A DNA stretch of 64,000 nt. Origin: an uncultured Tropicimonas sp. (GTDB lineage Bacteria > Pseudomonadota > Alphaproteobacteria > Rhodobacterales > Rhodobacteraceae). The translations under genes and the position numbers were made by a program. Shown one piece after another: positions 58,669 to 64,000 of the stretch. The notes below the pieces were generated by a model. That model was not told the DNA's origin and searched no databases. It was given only the letters and a program-made list of their open reading frames with translations. The first letter of the stretch is position 1; each line of letters begins with the position of its first letter. The stretch covers positions 1 to 64,000 of the forward strand of contig CANMIP010000021.1 of assembly GCA_947497945.1 (NCBI GenBank), given 5' to 3'.

Positions 58669-59511
58669 TCAGCCAAGTGATGCGAAATACGCCTCCCAGC
58701 TCTGATGCGGCCGCCCGGCGGCTTTCTCGAAATCGCTGGGCCGGTCGAGCGCGCCGTCATGGATGCCCTGGTAAATCCCGGCGATGACCGGGCCGAGGAA
58801 CGCGCCAAGTTCGGAGACCTCGAACTCCAGGAACTCTTGCTGGATCATCGCGCGATAGGTCAACTCGGTGCCGAAGGCGCGGTTGAGGTGTTCGGCAAGC
58901 TCCGCCTGGGTGAGTTTGTCGCCATGCAGATGGTAGGTCTGGCCGTCATGTTTCGGCTCGGTCAGCATGCGGGCATAGGCATAGGAAAGTTCGGGGCGCG
59001 AGGTGTAGCCGCAGCGGCCGTCGCCGGCGGAATTCATGATCGCGCCGAGTTTCTTGTAGCTCTCGATATAGTCCACGTCCGGCTCGATATAGATCCCGTT
59101 GCGCCCGATCACCCAGTCGAGCCCGCTGGCGCGGATATCAGCCTCGGTCTGCCGGTTGCTCTGGATGATCGGCGAGAAGGACGTGCCTGTCTCGGCGCCC
59201 TGCACCGAGGTGTAGACGACCTTCTTCACCCCGGCCTCGCGGGCGGCGGTGATCACGTTGCGATGCTGGCCGATCCGGACCTCCGGCGCGGCCATGCCGG
59301 AGACGAGCAGCAGCCTGTCCACCCCGTCGAGGGAGGCGCGGAGTTGGTCGGGATCCTCGTAGTCGCCCGGACGGATCTCGATTCCCAGCCCGGCGGCTTT
59401 CGCGGGCGTGCGGGCGAGGCCGATAATGGGCTCGCCGGGGTCCAGCTCGACAAGCGCATGGGCGATAGCGGCGCCGAGCTGTCCAGAGGCGGCGGTTACG
59501 GCAATGGTCAT
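58669..59511 (-). CDS. NmrA/NAD(P)H:quinone oxidoreductase 2-like protein
   Basis: A 280-residue atypical short-chain dehydrogenase. N-terminal 'MTIAVTAASGQLGAAIAHAL' is the nucleotide-binding motif; 'VDRLLLVSGMA', 'VYTSVQGAETGTSF' and 'SGLDWVIGRNGIYIEP' match the QorB/NmrA group, which binds NAD(P)H and reduces quinones or acts as a redox sensor. The ATG at 59511 is the family start; the longer ORF-track frame is rejected. It is the last gene of the four-gene operon transcribed leftwards, 85 bp after the SnoaL-like gene. Confidence 0.5.
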   Translation of the reverse strand: MTIAVTAASGQLGAAIAHALVELDPGEPIIGLARTPAKAAGLGIEIRPGDYEDPDQLRASLDGVDRLLLVSGMAAPEVRIGQHRNVITAAREAGVKKVVYTSVQGAETGTSFSPIIQSNRQTEADIRASGLDWVIGRNGIYIEPDVDYIESYKKLGAIMNSAGDGRCGYTSRPELSYAYARMLTEPKHDGQTYHLHGDKLTQAELAEHLNRAFGTELTYRAMIQQEFLEFEVSELGAFLGPVIAGIYQGIHDGALDRPSDFEKAAGRPHQSWEAYFASLG

Positions 59512-59596
59512 GGTGTTTTCCTTTGCGTGCGCCGGGGAGCGGTCGGTGCCCACTGCGCGGTTTGCTGTGTCATATGTCTGAAAGTCGGGGCAGGGA

Positions 59597-60364
59597 TCAG
59601 AACTTGCCGGAATTGCCCCAGTCCGCGCGCGGAGAAATCGTTTCCTCGTTCTCCCAATGCTCGACGATCCGGCCGTTTTCGACACGGTAGAGGTCGAACC
59701 GCGCGTAATCCGCGCCGTCCGCATGGCGCTTGCCATAGGTGACGACGAAATCGCCCGCGCCGATCAGCTTGAAGAGCATCTCGTATCGCCCGGCCTCGCC
59801 TGAGGCCAGCCAATGCGCAAGCCCGGCGCGGCCGGCGGCAATGCCGGGGGCGTGCTGGACGAGATCCTCGGCGACAAAACTTTCCAGCCGGTCATGATGA
59901 CCCTCCTGCAGAACGAGCTTGGTATAGTCGAGCACCAGCGCCTTGCTGGCCCCGGTGTCAGCGGTGGGATCGACCTTTGTCGCGCCGCGCACCATGTCCT
60001 CGCCAGAGGCGGTCTCGGCGACGAAGGGGGCGATGGTGTCCCAATGCTCGAGGATCAACCCGTCAGGGTCGGTGTAGAAAAGGTCTGTCGTGACCCAGCG
60101 GGCGGCGCCGTCATTGAGGTCCTGGTAAGCGTTGCAGAAGACCCATGGACCGTCCTGAAAGCTGCGGACAATCTCGATCTCGCGCTTCGGATTGCGGTCG
60201 ACGAAAGGTTCGAAGAAGGCCAGGAAGCCCTCGGCCCCGCCGCCCACGCCGGTCGAATGCTGCGTGTAGCGATGCCCGGTGTATTTCAGGACGGCCTCGC
60301 GGGCATTGCCGCCCGCGATCCCTTCCAGGTAGAGTTTATGGACATTGTCCAACGCGTTTCCCAT
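59597..60364 (-). CDS. Double SnoaL-like (NTF2-fold) protein
   Basis: A 255-residue protein made of two SnoaL-like domains in tandem. The first has 'YTGHRYTQHSTGVGGGAEGFLAFF' and 'VTTDLFYTDPDGLILEHWDTI'; the second has 'FVAEDLVQHAPGIAAGRAGLAHWL' and 'ARFDLYRVENGRIVEHWENEETI'. Each repeats the family pattern 'Y.QH..G...G' and 'D.{4}.G.I.EHWD'. The function is not known; such proteins bind small ligands or act as dehydratases/isomerases. Tandem copies in one chain are less common than single ones. 21 bp downstream of the hydrolase gene. Confidence 0.5.
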   Translation of the reverse strand: MGNALDNVHKLYLEGIAGGNAREAVLKYTGHRYTQHSTGVGGGAEGFLAFFEPFVDRNPKREIEIVRSFQDGPWVFCNAYQDLNDGAARWVTTDLFYTDPDGLILEHWDTIAPFVAETASGEDMVRGATKVDPTADTGASKALVLDYTKLVLQEGHHDRLESFVAEDLVQHAPGIAAGRAGLAHWLASGEAGRYEMLFKLIGAGDFVVTYGKRHADGADYARFDLYRVENGRIVEHWENEETISPRADWGNSGKF

Positions 60365-60385
60365 TTTTTCTTTCCTGTCATTGGT

Positions 60386-61405
60386 TTACGGGTCGAGCAC
60401 GATCTGGTGCATGAACATCGTCTGGCAGTTTTCGACCATGTTCAGCGGCGCGTTGCGCAAGGTGCCGTCCCATTTCTCGATCATCTGCTCGGCGCAGGCA
60501 TTGGACGCGGTCATGATGCCGGCCTTGTAGATGTAATGCGCGGCGGATTCGTCGTAGCGCGTCATCACCTCGGCCATTTCCCGATGATACCAGTCGCTTT
60601 GCACGATGCCACCGATGGTCTGTTTCATGTCCTCGATGAAGCGGGCGTAGAGCTCCATATGCTCCGGCGTGCCGACGATGCGCTCATGCCCGGTGATGAC
60701 GAAGTTGAAGTCGTATTCCGCCAGCAGCCGGTCGGGCAGGGCGAAGGCGAACCACGGGTCGGTGCTCTCGCCGAAATGGATCCAGGGGGCGGCATCGGGG
60801 TGGAACATGTCGATGGCCCAGAGGATCTTCTGTTCCGGCGCCCAGATCAGCATGTCGCTCTGGGAGTGCCAGTTGCGTTCGAGGTCCCGCAGCTCCAGCA
60901 CCAGCCCGCCGGTCTCCAGCCTGTAGTCGGTGTCGAAGACGATGTCGGGCAGCGGGCGTTTGGGGTCGTTGGCAATCGCCAGCAGATCCGCCGTTTCCTT
61001 TGATGCAATCAGCACGGCCTCCTCGGGGAAGAGATAGGCGCCCTGGCTGTGGTCGCGATGGTGGTGGGAATAGATCACATGGGTGATCGGCTTGTCCGTC
61101 ACCCGCGGGATCAGCTCGAGCACGAAGGGCGAGACATCCGGCTTGGGATCGACCACGACGACGCCATCCTCGGTCTCGAAGAACACCATGTTTTCAAAGT
61201 CGTCATACACGAACCAGGCGTTTTCGGCGATCTTGTAGGAGCCGTAGCCAGCCTCGGGCAGCGGTTCGTGGACGAAATCGCGGGCGCTGTAGCGGGCCTT
61301 GGTGGCCTCGTAGTCGAAGGGCGTGTCGGCCAGCACAACCAGGGGCAACAATCCCAGGGCAAGCGTGGCCGTGGCGAGAAGTTTGGGCATTCGGGGGATC
61401 CTCAT
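60386..61405 (-). CDS. Exported metallo-beta-lactamase-fold hydrolase
   Basis: A 339-residue MBL-fold protein with a signal peptide ('MRIPRMPKLLATATLALGLLPLVVLADT'). The metal-binding motif H-x-H-x-D-H is seen as 'VIYSHHHRDHSQGAYLF', with later ligands in 'NWHSQSDML' and 'FNFVITGHERIVGTPE'. The motif resembles SoxH/quinoprotein-relay-like and carbapenemase-like hydrolases but not a named enzyme. A start at 61405 gives a proper signal peptide; an internal ATG at 61390 (residue 6) is also possible. Substrate unknown, location periplasm. Second gene of the operon. Confidence 0.5.
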   Translation of the reverse strand: MRIPRMPKLLATATLALGLLPLVVLADTPFDYEATKARYSARDFVHEPLPEAGYGSYKIAENAWFVYDDFENMVFFETEDGVVVVDPKPDVSPFVLELIPRVTDKPITHVIYSHHHRDHSQGAYLFPEEAVLIASKETADLLAIANDPKRPLPDIVFDTDYRLETGGLVLELRDLERNWHSQSDMLIWAPEQKILWAIDMFHPDAAPWIHFGESTDPWFAFALPDRLLAEYDFNFVITGHERIVGTPEHMELYARFIEDMKQTIGGIVQSDWYHREMAEVMTRYDESAAHYIYKAGIMTASNACAEQMIEKWDGTLRNAPLNMVENCQTMFMHQIVLDP

Positions 61406-61455
61406 GGCGGGTTTCGGGGATTGGTCGGGGACCGGCAAGATCACGTCGCCGGCGC

Positions 61456-61758
61456 TCATGATGCGCTCCGGGCAGGGCGCGAAGGCTGCCAGTCGAGCCT
61501 CGGGTTCTCGCGGAAGGCGAAGCGCTCCAGGTGGTCGGAGATCACCTTGACGGCCGTGTCCAGCTCGGCCGCGGTCTCGGCGGAGACTTCGAGCGCCAGC
61601 CGGCCGCCCTGCGCGACCAGGATGCATTGCCCGAAGGGAAGCTCGATGCGGCCGGAGGTTTCGCCGAGATGGATCGGCACCTTGCGGCCAAAGTGGTGGC
61701 AGAGCGCGGTCATGTAGCGCTGCGCCCGCTCGGTCTCGAATTCTGCATGTTTCTCCAT
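61456..61758 (-). CDS. DUF2218 domain-containing protein
   Basis: A 100-residue small protein of the DUF2218 family, recognised by 'RYMTALCHHFGRKVPIHL', 'GRIELPFGQCILVAQGGRLALEVSAETAAELD' and 'VISDHLERFAFRENPRLDWQ'. In other bacteria it often lies beside iron/siderophore genes, but no such neighbour is here. First gene of the operon, divergent from the LysR regulator (97 bp apart). Confidence 0.5.
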   Translation of the reverse strand: MEKHAEFETERAQRYMTALCHHFGRKVPIHLGETSGRIELPFGQCILVAQGGRLALEVSAETAAELDTAVKVISDHLERFAFRENPRLDWQPSRPARSAS

Positions 61759-61855
61759 GCCGTCGCTCCTTGAAGCTGTCGAGCAGGTGATATCGGCTCT
61801 TTATTGCGCGGGGTATCCAGTGTTATCGGAAGTCATAGTTCGGACAGGCGGAACA

Positions 61856-62737
61856 ATGATCGATCACCTCAGGCATATGGCCGTCTTCGCGCGGGTTGTG
61901 GATGCGGGCTCCTTCCGGGCGGCAGCCCGGGAGATCGGGCTCTCGCCCTCACGGGTGAGCGAGACGGTCTCCGATCTCGAAACCTATCTCGGCGCGACGC
62001 TGCTCTACCGGACGACCCGCAAGATTGCCCTGACCAGTGAAGGCCGGGTCTTCCATGCCCGCGTGACCGAGATGTTGCGCAGCGCCGAGACCGGGTTGAA
62101 CGAGCTCAACGCGCTGTCGCTGGAGCCGGCAGGGGCGTTGCGGATCTCTGCGCCGGCCTTCATGGCCTCGTCGGGCATCTCGACGGCGATTGCCGAGTTC
62201 ATCCGGCTGCACCCGCATGTCGCGCTGTCGGTGTCCTTCACGGATTACCGCGTGGACCTGATGGAGGACGGGTTCGACGTGAATATCCGCGCCGGTTGGC
62301 TGCAGGACAGCTCGATGATGTCGCGCAAGCTGGGCGACATGGAGCGGGTGCTGGTGGCCGGCGCGGAATATGCCGCGTCGCGCCCGCGGCCCGAACACCC
62401 GTCCGAGCTGGAGGACTGGGACTGGATCGGCTTCGCGCACCGCCCGGATGCGGAGGAGTTCCTGTCGCCGGACGGCGGGCGGGTGAAGGTCCTCGGACGC
62501 TCGCAATTGCAGGTCGACAGCGCCGAGGCGCTTTATCACTTCACGCGGCAGAATCTCGGCGTGACGATCCTGCCGTCCTATCTGGCGGCGCGCGGCGAGG
62601 CGACGGGCGGGTTCGTGCGGCTGCTGCCGGAATGGGGGCTCCGTCCGCTCGGCCTGCATGCGGTCTGGCCGGACCAGTCGCGGCGGGAGAGCCTGACCCT
62701 GCTCTTCGTGCGTTTCCTGGCCGAGCGATACCGTTAG
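61856..62737 (+). CDS. LysR family transcriptional regulator
   Basis: A 293-residue LysR protein. The N-terminal HTH is 'MIDHLRHMAVFARVVDAGSFRAAAREIGLSPSRVSETVSDLETYLGATLLYRTTRKIALT', and the C-terminal ligand domain contains 'GALRISAPAFMAS' and 'FTRQNLGVTILPSYLA'. The ATG at 61856 is used rather than the ORF-track start at 61757, which lies inside the divergent DUF2218 leader. It probably controls the divergent operon, as is usual for LysR pairs. Confidence 0.5.
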   Translation: MIDHLRHMAVFARVVDAGSFRAAAREIGLSPSRVSETVSDLETYLGATLLYRTTRKIALTSEGRVFHARVTEMLRSAETGLNELNALSLEPAGALRISAPAFMASSGISTAIAEFIRLHPHVALSVSFTDYRVDLMEDGFDVNIRAGWLQDSSMMSRKLGDMERVLVAGAEYAASRPRPEHPSELEDWDWIGFAHRPDAEEFLSPDGGRVKVLGRSQLQVDSAEALYHFTRQNLGVTILPSYLAARGEATGGFVRLLPEWGLRPLGLHAVWPDQSRRESLTLLFVRFLAERYR

Positions 62738-62802
62738 CAGCGGGCGAGGGGCGGGAAGCTCCGGGCAACTCCGTCGGGTTTGCGCCGGACGGGGAAGGGG
62801 GC

Positions 62803-64000
62803 TCAGGTCTCGAAGCTCTGCCGGATGGCGGCAAGGATCGTATCGCGGGAGACGGGTTTCATGAGCCGGATCGGCGCGGGGCCGGGCGCGGCCGCGGCAG
62901 ACGGCTCCTCCTCTTCCTCCTCGTAGCCGGAGACCAGGATCACGCGCAGACCGGGAGAAAGCGCTTGCAGTCGGCGCGCCAGCTCCGGCCCGAGCAAGCC
63001 GCCCGGCATCATGACATCCGACACCAGCAAATCATAGCCCGGGTCGGCCTCGAAGGCGCGGCAGGCGCTGGCGCCGTCGCCGGTGGCGGTCACCGCGTGC
63101 CCGGCGGCGCGAAGCGTGCGCACGGTCAGGTCGAGCACCTCCGGATCGTCCTCCGCAACCAGCACCCGCAGCCCGGCGGGGCGCTCCGGCGGCCGGGTCG
63201 GCTGCGCAGCACCATCGCCCTCGGCGCCGGTCTCGAGCGCGCCGAAGAAAAGCTGGAAGCGCGCGCCTTGCCCCGGCTGGGACAGCACGCGCACCTCGCC
63301 GCCGGACTGTTTCATGAAGCCCTGCACTTTCGACAGGCCGAGTCCGGAGCCGCTGCCGGGCGGTTTCGTGGTGAAGAAGGGGTCGAAGATCCGTGACAGG
63401 TGCTCCGGCGCGATCCCCTCGCCGGAATCGCTCACCGAGAGCAGGACGTGCGGCCCCTCGGGCAGATCCTCCGGCCCCTGTGCGTCCTCGGGCCCGATAT
63501 TGGCGGTTTCGACGATCAGCCGACCGCCTTCGGGCATCGCGTCCTTCGCGTTCAGGATGAGGTTCAGCAACACGCTCTCGGTCTCGCCGGGATCGGCCTC
63601 GACCGGCCAGAGCCGCTGGGCAAGCCGCGTCTCCAGCGTGATATTGGAGGGCAGCATCCGCGAGATCCAGCTCCGGGTCTCCTCGATCAGCGCGTTCAGG
63701 TCGACCCGGCGCGGCCGCAGCGGCGCGCGGCGGGCGAAGGCGAGCATGCTCTGGGTCAGGTCGGCGCCCCGCTGGGCCGCGGCGATCGTCGCATCGGCCA
63801 TGCGAAGCTCGGCGGGCTCGGAGAGGTGGTCGCGCAGCAGTTCCTGGTTGCCCATGATCACCGCCAGCAGGTTGTTGAAATCATGCGCCACGCCGCCGGT
63901 CAGCTGTCCGATCGCGCTCAGCCGGTCGGAGCGCTCGGCCTTTGTACGGCTGCGCTCCTGCTCGGTGACGTCATGGATGACGAGGACGGTGCCGATCTCG
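62803..64000 (-). CDS. Hybrid histidine kinase (partial, runs off the right edge)
   Basis: The visible 399 codons are the C-terminal part of a sensor kinase. From the window edge inwards: the end of a PAS domain ('EIGTVLVIHDVTEQERSR'), the phosphoacceptor block '[17 protein letters not shown]', the ATPase domain ('NLILNAKDAMPEGGRL', 'VSDSGEGIAPEHLSRIFDPF', 'GSGSGLGLSKVQGFMK') and a C-terminal receiver with 'LRVLVAEDDPEVLDL' and Asp in 'LLVSDVMMPGGLLG'. The ORF-track start at 63891 is a GTG inside the phosphoacceptor motif and is not the real start; the frame is open to base 64000. The signal is unknown. Confidence 0.5.
   Translation of the reverse strand, partial: EIGTVLVIHDVTEQERSRTKAERSDRLSAIGQLTGGVAHDFNNLLAVIMGNQELLRDHLSEPAELRMADATIAAAQRGADLTQSMLAFARRAPLRPRRVDLNALIEETRSWISRMLPSNITLETRLAQRLWPVEADPGETESVLLNLILNAKDAMPEGGRLIVETANIGPEDAQGPEDLPEGPHVLLSVSDSGEGIAPEHLSRIFDPFFTTKPPGSGSGLGLSKVQGFMKQSGGEVRVLSQPGQGARFQLFFGALETGAEGDGAAQPTRPPERPAGLRVLVAEDDPEVLDLTVRTLRAAGHAVTATGDGASACRAFEADPGYDLLVSDVMMPGGLLGPELARRLQALSPGLRVILVSGYEEEEEEPSAAAAPGPAPIRLMKPVSRDTILAAIRQSFET

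Overview
The window reads as a chromosomal piece of a GC-rich alphaproteobacterium, most likely a member of Rhodobacterales (roseobacter/Rhodobacter-like). The support is the gene content (cckA next to recA, a single-cysteine dksA, Fur/Mur, two-domain transglutaminase operon), a CtrA-type box TTAA-N7-TTAA in front of cckA, and a GAAC-N7-GAAC SOS box in front of recA. No rRNA, tRNA, CRISPR array, insertion sequence or phage gene was seen.

Layout. (1) 1-2.9 kb is a gene graveyard: a TRAP transporter (DctQ fused by deletion to the middle of DctM) and a GH31 glycosidase, all frameshifted and internally deleted on the minus strand, plus two broken unrecognised reading frames on the plus strand. 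(2) 2.9-9.6 kb is a three-gene operon of uncharacterised peptide/amide chemistry: transglutaminase+DUF2126 putative amidoligase, circularly permuted ATP-grasp+alpha-E protein, and a second transglutaminase. (3) 9.8-14.3 kb holds an RND efflux pump with its membrane fusion protein. (4) 14.4-41.3 kb is mostly housekeeping: RNA m5C methyltransferase, cckA, recA, alaS, typA, tyrS, anmK, nudix, eno, a drug/metabolite transporter, fur, a J-domain protein, a MoxR ATPase, dksA, an FAD monooxygenase, xerD, aroK and aroB.

(5) 41.5-58.4 kb is the most interesting region: a compact catabolic island under a GntR/FCD regulator. It contains four Gfo/Idh/MocA dehydrogenases, a complete TRAP transporter, a bifunctional 3-dehydroshikimate dehydratase of the QuiC type, a shikimate/quinate dehydrogenase, a citryl-CoA-lyase-like protein, an unrecognised cupin-like protein, a sugar-phosphate-isomerase-like TIM barrel, a CoA-acylating-type aldehyde dehydrogenase and a ThDP-dependent lyase/carboligase. 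Four copies of a palindromic operator (arms CCAAAATATC and GATATTTTGG around one base) sit in front of each of the four transcription units, so the regulon can be read directly from the DNA. I infer a pathway that imports a cyclic or polyhydroxy acid/sugar-like compound, oxidises it by several NAD(P)-dependent steps, dehydrates or cleaves it, and converts the fragment to an acyl-CoA. The substrate is not known.

(6) 58.7-62.7 kb is a small operon (NmrA-like reductase, double SnoaL-like protein, periplasmic metallo-beta-lactamase-fold hydrolase, DUF2218) divergent from a LysR regulator. (7) The right end carries a hybrid histidine kinase cut by the window edge. A degenerate intergenic repeat family of about 90-150 bp occurs at four gene junctions.
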